From the NCBI GenBank assembly GCA_001766655.1, contig MJCC01000002.1:60827-124826 (forward strand): a stretch of DNA of 64,000 bases, given 5' to 3'. The DNA is from Phytomonas francai (Eukaryota; Euglenozoa; Kinetoplastea; Trypanosomatida; Trypanosomatidae). The notes beneath the pieces are model-generated. The model was not told the origin of the DNA. It worked only from the letters and a program-made list of their open reading frames with translations, and did no database searches. The translations under genes were made by a program, and so were the position numbers. Shown here in pieces: positions 39,793-49,994 of the stretch (positions are counted from its first letter, which is position 1; each line of letters begins with the position of its first letter).

Positions 39793-42700
39793 TCAAATCG
39801 ATAAGACCTCCAGGCTTTTTTGACGCCGATGGAGATTATCTAGGGCAGCAAGTCCATCACTCAGCGTCTTCATGTAAAACACCCACTGCTGGCTATCCCG
39901 TCGTTCAGGGGGTTTATGCGATAGAAGCTCCTTCATATGGTGCCGTAACCGGTGCTCCCGACGGCGCAAACGGTTTATGGCAGCGACAGACTTTGACGTC
40001 CTTTGTATTTCGCTCTGAGTTTCGACCGAGTTATCGGAATCACGCACATCACGGGTTGTGTCTACACCATCATAGGACAATCTAATAGGGCTCTGTTGGG
40101 ATCGTTTGGTATCTCTGCTATTTTTTTTATCCTCCCGGACCCCCGCGGGAAGCGTTTTTGGCCATATAGACGGGGAGGGCCGTGGGGTGCTCGAGCCTCC
40201 TCTCTTGCCATGGGGTGGATCCGCGATCTCGCCCCAGCGCGGCGGCTCGGAGTACACCCTCCGACAGCGGAGCCGAACAGGGACAAAGCTTCCGGTGATC
40301 CACGTCGAGCCGCGGTCGCTCGATCGTCCTGCCCTGTCCGGGGCGTGGACGGACGGACGAGGGGGCAGGAGCCCAGGTCCACCGAACACGTATCCGTTAT
40401 GGCAGTGGCAGTCGCCAAAGAGGTCATTCAGCTCATGCTCGCGCGAGCGGGGCCAACGAAGGGGCTGGCGGTCGGCGTCCACAAGGATGCGGTTGTACTG
40501 GGCCCGGCAGACAGCGCAGTAGGGATTCAGCCGCCCACAACTCAGCGCCCGCCGTCCTCGTGTGAGCCGCAGATCCCGACCCCACGGCGGGGCCGAGGCC
40601 CCCCGTCCACATCCACGTCCACGTCCACTATCTGCATGGGAGGCCCCTCCTACGAAAAGCTGCCGTGGGAGAAGCCCATGAGAGTCGGTGGAGGGGAGTG
40701 GTGGGGTAGGAAGGGGCCGATCGCGATGGCTGGCATCCGAGGCCGCAGTGGGTGGGGGGGCCTGGCTCGCTTTAGGGCCGCTCTCGCCGCCAGAGTTCGC
40801 TAACGGGGAATGGTTCTGACCATTCCGACCGCCAGAACCGGACAGCGGGGATTTCCCGTCGTTCGCCCCTTCGCCGTTGGGCGATCGTGTGTGGGCGACG
40901 GTAGCCGAGCCCCTTGGACTCGCCCCTTGATCGATTTCGACTCGATCACCCTGCGTCTTGGATTCGGCTGGTAAGGGCGGGGGCGCGCCATATTGTCTGA
41001 GTGGAGGGCTTTCACGCGTGTCGGACTGCAAGAGGCGTAGAAACTTGTAAAGCATCTCCAGCGCCACCGTGGTCGCCGGAAATGTTTCGGCTGAGGACTT
41101 CCTTGAGCGGCCACTGGGATTCTCAAGGTGGTTCTTCCCCTTCCTTGACATTGAGCGCGCAGAGTTCTCCTTAGAATTGAACCGGACCCCTGACTTCGCA
41201 AGCCCGCATTTTGTTTTAGCCAAGTTTCGACTATGGCGGCGACGCTCCTTCGCATCCCGATAAGAACTCGACCTGCCCAAACCACTTCCCGCGTCGGGTG
41301 GCAGACGCTCACCGGAGTAATGTGCACCACTTCTACCAATAGCTGATCGCTTCATGTGTTCCTGCTCCGCTTCACTATCGCGATTGCATGAGGAGGAGGA
41401 GGGGCTTGAGTAACCTGCTTTTCTTCCCTTCTGATGCAGACTTCGATGCCGTGCGCTAGCAGAAGGGCGTTTCCGGCCTCGAGAGGTGGCATGACGTCCC
41501 CGCGACGACGAGGAGGAGGTCGAGTGGCTTTTCGAATGAGTTGTTGATGTGGTATTAGACGACAGCGTCGAACGAACCGATGAGGAGCGCGGGCTGCGGT
41601 TCGAGCGACTCTGGTGTCTGCGCGAGGCATAGTGACGCCTATGCGAGGATGATTTTCTCCCTTTTTCCAAAAGGCGTGTGGCACTATCCTTTTTTGATAG
41701 ATGCCTATCCCGATACTTTTCTGCAGGCATTGCAAAATCGGTTTCCGGAGCTTCGTCCTCTTCCGAGTATGCGCGTTCATAGGCCCTACTACCACAACAG
41801 GAATGACCCCGAGAAGCGTATTTATAAGTATCCTTACGCGAGTTACTTCTTGATCGTCTTCTATGGGAGCTAGTTCCGTGGCGTGCAGGCGCCACTTCAA
41901 TTGACCGTATTTCTTTCCGACGACTCGATTCACGTCGCGGGAGGGGCGCACGATGTTTGCCCTTTTTGTGTCGCTCAAACCCTTCCTCAGTTTCTCCTGT
42001 GTTTCGATTTCCCGTAAGAAGCCAATTTACGCGAACATCCTGTACCTCTAGTTCTTGACTACTGCTCCGATTGTGTAACCTCACAGTGCTGGCATTCCTA
42101 TCCTCGTCATCTGAACCTTTGCGATAAGAACCACGACGGTTGTGGTCGATCGGATCTACCAAGTGTACCTTTTCATACGCTTTCTGGTTCGTGGAGACAA
42201 GAGATCGGCGGTGTTTGTTGTGCACTTCTCGATCGGCAACTCTCTCCGAACGAGGATCGTCACCCCGACTTCGACCACGACCGCTGGATGGCTTTGCAGC
42301 CCGCGTTGGGTGGCCCCCACGGCGACGCATCGGTTCTTCCCCTTGGCCTTGGCCCCCGCTGCTCGAGGTCCCCGCCCCCCCATCCCTGCGCTCCCTCGCC
42401 GCGCCCTGGAGGCCCGCACGGGCGCCGCCGAAGACCCGTCGGAACATCGCCTGGTACCAGCGCAGAAGGGAGGCCCGCAGGCAGGCCGTCTCCGTCCGCG
42501 CCTGGAAGGCCTCGATCTCCCGCGCCTCGCGGGGGCCCGTCGGTCTCGCGGGGACGTCGGGCGGGGCCCCGCGCGCGGGCCTCGGGGGGGGCCGCGGCGG
42601 CCCCCCCCCCCTCGTCCCCCAGGCCGCGCTCTCGACCTCCGCCCCGCCCGTCTGCGCGGGCTTCGGCAGGCTGGCCTCGTAGTCCGCGCTCCGCGAGCCC

Positions 42701-42936
42701 GCGTCGGGGGTCGAGGGGCGGTGCACGTGAAAGCGCGGCAGCGGCATCGTCCGGAGGGCGGAGCCCGCGGCCTGGCTCCCCTCCAGCGACGCGAGCGACG
42801 CGCCCCACGGGGTCTCCTCCGCCCGCCGCGCGGCGCCGCCTTTCGTCGGGAAGACGTACGCGGGCTCGACAGGCGGGCCCGCCGCGTGATCCCGCGCGGC
42901 AACGCCCGCCACGCCGCCTTCCGGATGTTCCATCAT
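39793..42936 (-). CDS. Large Arg/Ser-rich disordered protein
   Basis: A 1047-residue ORF dominated by Arg, Ser, His and Gly. RS/SR/RR-type dipeptides are frequent over about 190-620, like the low-complexity domains of RNA-processing proteins. A Cys/His group near 800-845 (YCAVC... GDCHCHNGYVFGG) could bind a metal but fits no known finger. The last 50 residues form a charged helix (RLRRREHRLRHHMKELLSHKPP... LAALDNLHRRQKSLEVL). The N-terminal 180 residues are in a sharply GC-rich island (42300-42900). Function unknown; nuclear RNA binding is only suggested by composition. Confidence 0.65.
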   Translation of the reverse strand: MMEHPEGGVAGVAARDHAAGPPVEPAYVFPTKGGAARRAEETPWGASLASLEGSQAAGSALRTMPLPRFHVHRPSTPDAGSRSADYEASLPKPAQTGGAEVESAAWGTRGGGPPRPPPRPARGAPPDVPARPTGPREAREIEAFQARTETACLRASLLRWYQAMFRRVFGGARAGLQGAARERRDGGAGTSSSGGQGQGEEPMRRRGGHPTRAAKPSSGRGRSRGDDPRSERVADREVHNKHRRSLVSTNQKAYEKVHLVDPIDHNRRGSYRKGSDDEDRNASTVRLHNRSSSQELEVQDVRVNWLLTGNRNTGETEEGFERHKKGKHRAPLPRRESSRRKEIRSIEVAPARHGTSSHRRRSRSNSRKDTYKYASRGHSCCGSRAYERAYSEEDEAPETDFAMPAEKYRDRHLSKKDSATRLLEKGRKSSSHRRHYASRRHQSRSNRSPRSSSVRSTLSSNTTSTTHSKSHSTSSSSSRGRHATSRGRKRPSASARHRSLHQKGRKAGYSSPSSSSCNRDSEAEQEHMKRSAIGRSGAHYSGERLPPDAGSGLGRSSSYRDAKERRRHSRNLAKTKCGLAKSGVRFNSKENSARSMSRKGKNHLENPSGRSRKSSAETFPATTVALEMLYKFLRLLQSDTRESPPLRQYGAPPPLPAESKTQGDRVEIDQGASPRGSATVAHTRSPNGEGANDGKSPLSGSGGRNGQNHSPLANSGGESGPKASQAPPPTAASDASHRDRPLPTPPLPSTDSHGLLPRQLFVGGASHADSGRGRGCGRGASAPPWGRDLRLTRGRRALSCGRLNPYCAVCRAQYNRILVDADRQPLRWPRSREHELNDLFGDCHCHNGYVFGGPGLLPPRPSVHAPDRAGRSSDRGSTWITGSFVPVRLRCRRVYSEPPRWGEIADPPHGKRGGSSTPRPSPSIWPKTLPAGVREDKKNSRDTKRSQQSPIRLSYDGVDTTRDVRDSDNSVETQSEIQRTSKSVAAINRLRRREHRLRHHMKELLSHKPPERRDSQQWVFYMKTLSDGLAALDNLHRRQKSLEVLSI

Positions 42937-44366
42937 CTCTATTTCTCTCCCTCTTTCTCTCTATAGAAAGCGCAGGTGGTAAACAATGCCAGGAGTGGTG
43001 TCGCCGCTATGACCTGTCCGTCTCTACCGTATCGCCTTTCCTTGTTACTGGCGTTTAGAGCCTCTATTGTTGGAAAGCCGCCGGTGGGCCTTTTCTACGT
43101 CAAAGGGTGCTTCTAAAGCTAAGTTATAGAGTATTTCACTGTTTTAGATGTATCCAAAAAAGAAAAGGAAAGGTTCGTGGGCTCACCGTGGGTATTATGG
43201 CTTCCTTTTCGTCCGTCTATTCAAAGCCGTGATGTTGTATTTTTATACTTGCCCTATAAGCCACACGCTAACGCAATTCAAATGGACAAAAATAATAAGG
43301 AAGAGATGCAAATATGCACAGAATCAAATATAGCATGAGTCACTTATCCATAACGATCATCGGTGTTTAAGGTCACTGGAAGAAAATACACAGAAAGATG
43401 AAAGGCTGAACAACGTGAACCCACAGGCGGAACACAGAGCCCGAAAAAGTGTCTCCATGGTATTTCCCCAGAAAAGACAACGGATCCAAAGCCAGTTTTG
43501 AGGTGTGGAGAGGCGAAGATGAATGGATGAATGGACACTAGCACGAATGCCATCCAGGTTGGAATCTTTCAAAACACCTCTACCAGAACTTTGTAAGATT
43601 TTCAGAACAGCGAGTGATTTTAAAAAAAATATGCTAGCCATGTGAAAGATTTTGTTTCGGGCCTCATCTGAAGGAGGGTAATAAGGTAGTAAGACTCAGC
43701 ACCTAATAAACGGCTCTGTCGTCATTTATTTACCACAAGTAAAAAACTGAGGATAATATAACTTCTACTGTTATTCATAGGAAAAGCGAAGCTACTAATA
43801 CAATGACATATATGTAAATATAAGGATACGAGGGTTTCAAACTAAACGTAGGCAATTTTGAGCATCCCCCCTCTACCCCATACACTCACCACCACTATAA
43901 TTGGATGTAGGTCTACAAAACAGAAAGACAAACGTCTGTGATATTTTCAAAGTGGATTTTTTTTTGTAAGGTGTGCGCGAGAATAAGCTAAAAAGTATAT
44001 GCATGACCCCAATGGAAAAGCACGTGACACTTGGCTTAACAAATTCTGAAGTGGGATGTATGGAGCTGAAAGAGACCCCACCGCGATAATAGAAAATTCA
44101 CTGGAGGCACGAATTCACTTTTGCACTTGTAGAGGTTGGCACACACAAGGGATTCCACACACACGGTTTAGACCAGCAACACAATGGGAAAAGGAGTGAA
44201 AATGCTCTGCGCAACCGCATCTCAGAAAAGTGAGATTGACGGAAAATGCTCCGCTCGGACACTTTTCAAAACCATGTTCAGGGCTACCTCTACCGTCCTC
44301 CCATCTCTTCTAATCTGCAACGCAGTTGAGCGTTCTTTACTCATTTAGCCATACTATGTTTCATCG
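42937..44366. other. Long intergenic spacer
   Basis: About 1.4 kb. A minus-strand ORF of 94 codons (43357-43641) exists but has no domain content. Nothing else is recognised. Confidence 0.5.
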
Positions 44367-45569
44367 CTAATTGCGCCGACGGCGGGCGTTTTTCCCTTTA
44401 GATGTCCGATTATTAGGATTATTACTATTCTGGTCATTTGATGTCCTCCCCACAGTGAGCCTTTTTTCCGCCTTGAACTCCTCCTCCTGGAGTAATTCTC
44501 GGGCAAGCGGGGTATACTTGGGCCCATTTCGGGCGTACTTGATCAGGTTCACATGGCTTATACAGTGCCCGCGCGCAAGAAGCTCCGCCAGCACGCGTGC
44601 GATGTTCTGCGCATCATCGATGCCGCTATGCGGGTGCCCCACAAAGTGCATCCCCAGCCGCTTCAGCATATTCGTGAGCTTCGTCTGCCGGGTTTTCAAG
44701 AATCGCTCAAAGCACTGCCGGACGTTGATATAGCGATAACACACCGGCGGGAAGTCGACCCCGTCGCGCAGGACGCTGCACTCGTGCATAAACCGCCGCA
44801 TATCCCACGGCCCGTCGGTCGCGAAGCAGACCATCCGCTCCTCCCCCACGCACGCCCTCGACTCGGCGGTGCGGTCGTCGAGGGAAAAGCGCTTCTGCTC
44901 GGACGCGAGGTTCCGCGAGAGGGCCTGGGCGCCATAACGCGCCCGCCACTCCACGCAGAGCGGGAAGACGACCGTGCGAAGCCAGGCGTTGAAGCGCTCC
45001 ACGACGCGCGGGAGGGGGTCCGCGGCGTCGACCATGGCCTGCGTGATGCCCGTGAGCCCCGTGCAGAAGCTCGTGAGCTTCGCGTTCTTGACGGGGCGGA
45101 CGTAGGCGTGGAACTCGGCCACCCGGCGCAGCGTCGCCGTGTCCAGGACGACGACGGGGAACTCGATAATCTCGTGCGGGTAGCCCACGCTCCCGCTCTC
45201 GCACGTGGCCTCGAAATCGCAGACGAGAATGTGTGAGAAGGGCTGCGGTCGGAGTCGTTTGTACGGCGGCTTGGTGTGGAACTCGAGCGGGGCGGAGGCC
45301 CCGGGCGCCGCCGTGGGGTTGGTTTCCGGTTTCGAAGCCAGACCCTTCGGATGCCTATTGGCGGCGGTAGACGACCTCACTTGTGAAAACGCCTCATTTC
45401 CCTTCATCAGGACGTCAAAACGGCTCCCTGTAAGGAGTTTCGGCGAGGGCCCTGACGCCGCCTCAGAGTTTTCAGACACAGTGCGGGAGAAAGACGAGGA
45501 TCGCTCCGAGCTGGGTATGCTGCATAGTCGCGTTCCTGAGGAAGACTCATTTTCATCCGCGTTATTCAT
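44367..45569 (-). CDS. ERI1-like DEDDh 3'-5' exonuclease, paralog 1
   Basis: A 400-residue RNase of the DEDDh superfamily, ERI1/3'hExo branch. ERI1 enzymes trim 3' ends of histone mRNA, 5.8S rRNA and small RNAs. Catalytic residues are all present: D118 and E120 (ILVCDFEATCE), D256 (FATDGPWDMRRF), and H314 and D319 (GHPHSGIDDAQNIARV). The first 105 residues are Ser/Pro-rich, and no SAP domain is seen. A 30-residue insertion (about 210-245) interrupts the core before the second motif. The tail is very basic (GKNARRRRN), possibly nuclear. The start at 45569 was chosen over an in-frame ATG at 45683 because the extra segment is AT-rich and unlike the protein, and an AG directly precedes this ATG. 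Confidence 0.9.
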   Translation of the reverse strand: MNNADENESSSGTRLCSIPSSERSSSFSRTVSENSEAASGPSPKLLTGSRFDVLMKGNEAFSQVRSSTAANRHPKGLASKPETNPTAAPGASAPLEFHTKPPYKRLRPQPFSHILVCDFEATCESGSVGYPHEIIEFPVVVLDTATLRRVAEFHAYVRPVKNAKLTSFCTGLTGITQAMVDAADPLPRVVERFNAWLRTVVFPLCVEWRARYGAQALSRNLASEQKRFSLDDRTAESRACVGEERMVCFATDGPWDMRRFMHECSVLRDGVDFPPVCYRYINVRQCFERFLKTRQTKLTNMLKRLGMHFVGHPHSGIDDAQNIARVLAELLARGHCISHVNLIKYARNGPKYTPLARELLQEEEFKAEKRLTVGRTSNDQNSNNPNNRTSKGKNARRRRN

Positions 45570-45921
45570 CTGATATTCCGTATTAAGTATGCTATTTATT
45601 ATTGTAACTCCCCAATTAAACGACAGAATATTCTTCCTCTTTCCCTTCACACAAAAAGTGTTCCTTGAATACTTTAATACCAACGTTTATGACACAAAAA
45701 GAAAAGGAATGAAGAAGTCAGAAACCTACTTATTTGCTCCTCCACGAACTGGGCCTAACAAAAGTTTAGAGGGAAATCATGTCTAAATAGTTTTCATTTT
45801 CTAATGTCATTTGTATTTCTGTTTATGGAAGTTTTTCGATTCATCAAGGAATCTTTGTATGCACGACTGCATCGAAAAGGTTGACCATCTAACCACACAG
45901 TAGAAGAATAGGTGCAATCTC

Positions 45922-45957
<36 letters not shown>

Positions 45958-46808
45958 CACTTTTCTGGTAGCATAGAAAAAAAAAAGAAAGCAATAATAT
46001 ACAAGGAATCTCTGACTACGTGAGGACCATCCTTTCGAAAGTGTTGCCCGCATTGTGATTTTGTCCCCTCTATGTACACAAATGCACGCCCTTCATCTTT
46101 CGTTCAAACATCATTACTATAAAAGCAAGGGAAAAAATAGGATCACTATAAAAATACCGAAAGCATTCTCTTTACATATAACGAGCATAGCAAGCCTGGA
46201 ATAGAAAATATCGCAAACAACAAAATTTTAAATAAAAGAATCCTACATATTTAAGCAGAAATGACCATTTTATTTCAACTTGGTCTTCTGAGATTTTTTT
46301 AAACCTTTTCAACACTTATTTCACTTCACACCAATTTTGATTAAAAATGGATGCAGTGCTGCCTCTCAAATAGGATAGAACCGTACCGAGACTATCACCA
46401 TTTTTTGCTGGCTCATTTTTTCCGACCCCATTTTTTAGCGAAGATAAATTTGTCCCTGTATATATTCAACAGAAAAGACCAAAAGAAGGGCTTGCGTGCT
46501 AGGTGTGTATTTCTATCAGAAACGAGTGCCATTGAGCACATCAATTTCCTCTGTTCGCCGCGAACATTCTTTCCTTTTCAATCCTTGTAGCTTCTCTTTA
46601 GTTTAAGCATCTGTTTGATTCCCACACGTACATAAACGCCACCAACTAAATAAAGCGCGGTCTAAAAAAAGAAAGCAATTACAGAAGGACCAACACAAGA
46701 AAAAGCAAACGAAGAAAGCACATGAAGGGGGTTAGGGAGTAGGGGTAGCAGCGAACAAGGACGCAATCCCTTTTTTTTTTTTTATCCTGTGCAGGTTTTG
46801 TCTAGTTT
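45570..46808. other. Long intergenic spacer
   Basis: About 1.2 kb, AT-rich, with a (TA)n run at 45926-45954. Short ORFs on both strands are not credible. Confidence 0.5.
45926..45954. repeat. (TA)n microsatellite
   Basis: TA run in the spacer between exonuclease paralogs 1 and 2. Confidence 0.9.
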
Positions 46809-49800
46809 TTAGCTCACGCTGTCGTCGTTCTCGATGGAGTACGGGGGCTCTGAGTTTGGATGCGCAAAAGAGCTATTACCGTTGCTGCTCGAGGTCGCGG
46901 CGGCTGCAAGGGAGACGGCCGACGGCGGGAGGAAAAGGCAGCCGCCCGGGATCTCCAGAGCACCACCACCGCGGGAGCTGGGTGCACCCGGTGAAAGGCG
47001 GCTTAGCGGGACCTCGCAGAAGGTGCAGCCTCGCTGCAGGAGACCAATCACAATATTCGCCAAATTCCTGGCGTCGTCTAGCCCATTGTGCAGTCTACCT
47101 TTAAAGGGCATGTGGAGGGCGTCCAGCATCGCCTGGATCTTTCCCTGTTGACAGTTGAAAAAGGCCGCGAAGGATTTTTTGATGTCGACCCACTGATAGA
47201 ACATCGCGGGAAAGCGAATCCCCTGCCGCGCGACGCTGTGGTTGTACATGAACTCTCGAAAGTCCGCCGGGCCGTCGGTCGCGAAGATCGCGCGCGCGTT
47301 GGCCGGGATCGTCTGCCGGTACCACCGCTCGAACTGCGCGACCACCACCTCCAGCGTCTCCGCCGCGTCGACGTCGTCCTGGCGGATGCCGGTGAGGGCG
47401 CGGCAGAAGGCGCTGAGCCGCGGTTTGTGCCGGGGCCGCACGAAGCGGTGAAACTCCGCCATCACCCGTTGCAGCCGCGTGTCGACCAGGACGACGGGGA
47501 ACTCGAGGATCTCGTGGAGGTAGCCCGGCGGGGCGTGCTCCTCGCAGGTGGCCTCGAAGTCGAGCACCAGCAGGTAGTCGTACGGGCACTGCGGCAGCAG
47601 CGCGGGCGAGGTGAAGGCGAGGAGGGGGGAGACGGGGTGGCTCCGCGGGGGGCCGGCCCTCCCGGGGGTCAGCAGCCCCCCCCCGCCGTTGCGGTTGCTG
47701 TTGCCGCTGCTGGGTTTGGTGTCGCTGCCGGGGTCGAGGGGGCTCGACTCCGCGTGGCCCTTCGGTAAGGGGGGGGGCCCCACGGCGCTGAAGAGGGGCG
47801 ACGCGACGGAGGTCGTGCTGTAGTAGGCGGCGCCCCCGCGGTGGGGAGGGAGGGCGGCCGAGAAAAAGGCGTGCGGGGCGGCACTCCGCCGCCGCATCAT
47901 GTCCTCCCGGGATTCCAGGCAAAACGTGATCGGCGGCGAGGACACGGAGCTGCTCGACGGGCCGCTCTTGCTCGTCTGGATGGCAGGGCTCGTCGTACTA
48001 TGGGGGTTCTTCGCGCTGCTATGGAGTGCGGCGGGTTTCGACGGCTTTGCGCTCTGCTGCCTTGCGTCTTTCCCCGATTCCTTCTCGGAGAAAGTCGTGG
48101 GGGATGCATCGGATAGGAGACCACTGGACTGATCGGGATAGCCCACGAGAAACCTCTTGGGGTCGCCGCAGCCGTCGTACGGTGCTGTCCCCGGCGGCAT
48201 GCTGAGCTCTGATGGGAAGGAGGCTACCTGCCGCGACGGGGAATAGTACGTGCTGCTCTCCGTCAGGGCGAAGGAGGTGCGAGAATGGAACGCGGGTGCG
48301 TTATGGTTCAGCGGGCTGTGTGTTTTCAATATCCCAGAAGCATCGCCAACCGCATCCGCGGCATCGCCCTGGAGGTCGTTTGCTGCTATGATCCCGTCCA
48401 TGTGGGTTGCACTACGATGTGTGTTTGTATGCACGGCAACTGTGTTTGGTGTGCTCTGGGCGGACGCAGCTACCAGGGAAGTCGCTTCCGAGCCCATCCC
48501 TTTCGCATCTCCATCCTCCTGCGTCGTCCCTCCGTCCAAATCGGCCACCCAAGAGGGTTCTGGGCGCCAATCAACCCCTAAAGCTGAATCCAGCGTCTTG
48601 ACAAGTTCCTCATCATTGAGCACGAGGCGACGGACGGTGGCGAAGTGACTTCGCACGGCATTCCATTGTTCTTCATGGACATCTGTATCAACCTTCGCGC
48701 CGGGCTCGGTTGAGCAGGAGCTCATTGCAGGGCTCGGCGGAGGCGAACGACGACGCTGGCCACCCTTGCCGCATCTCTGCCCCTCAAAAGTGCCTTTGTT
48801 CCCTTCCACCTGACCACTGGAGCCGTTGATAGGTTTCGCAAACAGCTCAAGCGAGGCGCAGCTCAGCGCAATCTCGCGCAGTGCGTTTAGTAATGGGGGA
48901 ATGCTGCTGACGTCGCTCGGGACCAGATCCAACTCATCGTAAGTAAATGGACTTGCACCCACCTGACCGGGGTGCTTTTCGCTTTCCTTTGTCGACACCG
49001 CATCGGTGCAGAAAGAATTGGCATGACTCCCACCACCGCCTTTCTGATTTCTGTAGCGCATGCTATGCCCACTGCTCCCGGTGCTGGTAAGGGAAGAGGG
49101 CGCCGTTGAATTCATGGCGCTGTCGAATGACCGAGACATGCCAGACTTCCGACTAAGATCCGAGGAGAGCACGCCATTCGCGGGGTCAGAATGGGCGCCA
49201 TCTCTGGAGTTGCTTATCGGCTTCGCCGGGGTGGACGCTGTCGGTTTGCCGCCATCCGAGAAGGCGCCGCTTGGCCCCCTGCACGCCCTGTAGGATTCAA
49301 TGCGCGTCGACGTGGGCGGGCTCTGCGTTAGAGACGACATCCACCGCACCGCGATCTGGCGGGCTACACGGCAGCGATCCCGCGTAAGGCGCCGTGCGAT
49401 CCGCAGGGGCGTGCTTCCGCCCGTCGGCTTCGCGCCAACGTGGGAGAGGGGAGGGATTTCCTCGCCGGTGGAATTCACGGGGCGGTCCTGTGTGGGGACG
49501 ACATCCTGCCCATCATTCCCTTCCCTTGTCGTCCGCGTCTTCGGCGTTCCCTGATGAGAAGCCCCCGATGCGCAGCCCCCGCGGGCATCGCCCGCTTTCG
49601 GTTCATTTGCAAACCCATGCGACGACGAGCCGCGCGTTGGGATCGTATTCGATGGAGGCTGCTGTTGGATCCAGTACTTCGGGTAAAACTCATCGGATGA
49701 CTCAAACAGGTTGTTGAGCGATAAATGAGTTATCCGATCCGTGTTACCATCCGCATCGCTGCTAGACCGTATGGTCTCTTTGGTGAGATTTAGAGCTTCA

Positions 49801-49994
49801 GAGATGTCGCCGTTGGCGAGCTTAGCACCTTCAGTAAAGCTGCCATCTCCGTTTTGTGTGTAGGTCTGCAATAACTCGACGTTTGTGTAAGAAGACCCTA
49901 TGCTACAATGTACCTTTGAGTGGTGCTCCATAGAAAGCGCGCCGGTTGTCGTCTTCCGTAATAGTGATTCTTGAATGGAGGATTCAATATCCAT
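46809..49994 (-). CDS. ERI1-like DEDDh 3'-5' exonuclease, paralog 2, with a giant N-terminal extension
   Basis: A 1061-residue protein. The exonuclease core occupies only about residues 800-1005. Catalytic residues: D812 and E814 (LLVLDFEATCEE), D911 (FATDGPADFREF), and H969 and D974 (RLHNGLDDARNLANI). The tryptophan usual in the second motif (GxWD) is alanine here. The first 790 residues are Ser/Pro/Gly/Thr-rich, apparently disordered, and not alignable to the other paralogs. They could carry localisation or partner-binding motifs. The C-terminal 50 residues are again low complexity. The core is adjacent in family and in the genome to paralogs 1 and 3, indicating local duplication. Confidence 0.88.
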   Translation of the reverse strand: MDIESSIQESLLRKTTTGALSMEHHSKVHCSIGSSYTNVELLQTYTQNGDGSFTEGAKLANGDISEALNLTKETIRSSSDADGNTDRITHLSLNNLFESSDEFYPKYWIQQQPPSNTIPTRGSSSHGFANEPKAGDARGGCASGASHQGTPKTRTTREGNDGQDVVPTQDRPVNSTGEEIPPLSHVGAKPTGGSTPLRIARRLTRDRCRVARQIAVRWMSSLTQSPPTSTRIESYRACRGPSGAFSDGGKPTASTPAKPISNSRDGAHSDPANGVLSSDLSRKSGMSRSFDSAMNSTAPSSLTSTGSSGHSMRYRNQKGGGGSHANSFCTDAVSTKESEKHPGQVGASPFTYDELDLVPSDVSSIPPLLNALREIALSCASLELFAKPINGSSGQVEGNKGTFEGQRCGKGGQRRRSPPPSPAMSSCSTEPGAKVDTDVHEEQWNAVRSHFATVRRLVLNDEELVKTLDSALGVDWRPEPSWVADLDGGTTQEDGDAKGMGSEATSLVAASAQSTPNTVAVHTNTHRSATHMDGIIAANDLQGDAADAVGDASGILKTHSPLNHNAPAFHSRTSFALTESSTYYSPSRQVASFPSELSMPPGTAPYDGCGDPKRFLVGYPDQSSGLLSDASPTTFSEKESGKDARQQSAKPSKPAALHSSAKNPHSTTSPAIQTSKSGPSSSSVSSPPITFCLESREDMMRRRSAAPHAFFSAALPPHRGGAAYYSTTSVASPLFSAVGPPPLPKGHAESSPLDPGSDTKPSSGNSNRNGGGGLLTPGRAGPPRSHPVSPLLAFTSPALLPQCPYDYLLVLDFEATCEEHAPPGYLHEILEFPVVLVDTRLQRVMAEFHRFVRPRHKPRLSAFCRALTGIRQDDVDAAETLEVVVAQFERWYRQTIPANARAIFATDGPADFREFMYNHSVARQGIRFPAMFYQWVDIKKSFAAFFNCQQGKIQAMLDALHMPFKGRLHNGLDDARNLANIVIGLLQRGCTFCEVPLSRLSPGAPSSRGGGALEIPGGCLFLPPSAVSLAAAATSSSNGNSSFAHPNSEPPYSIENDDSVS

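Noticed and set aside
43357..43641. Minus-strand ORF of 94 codons
   Set aside because: No domain, AT-rich spacer context, and no clear upstream splice signal; not strong enough to list as a gene.
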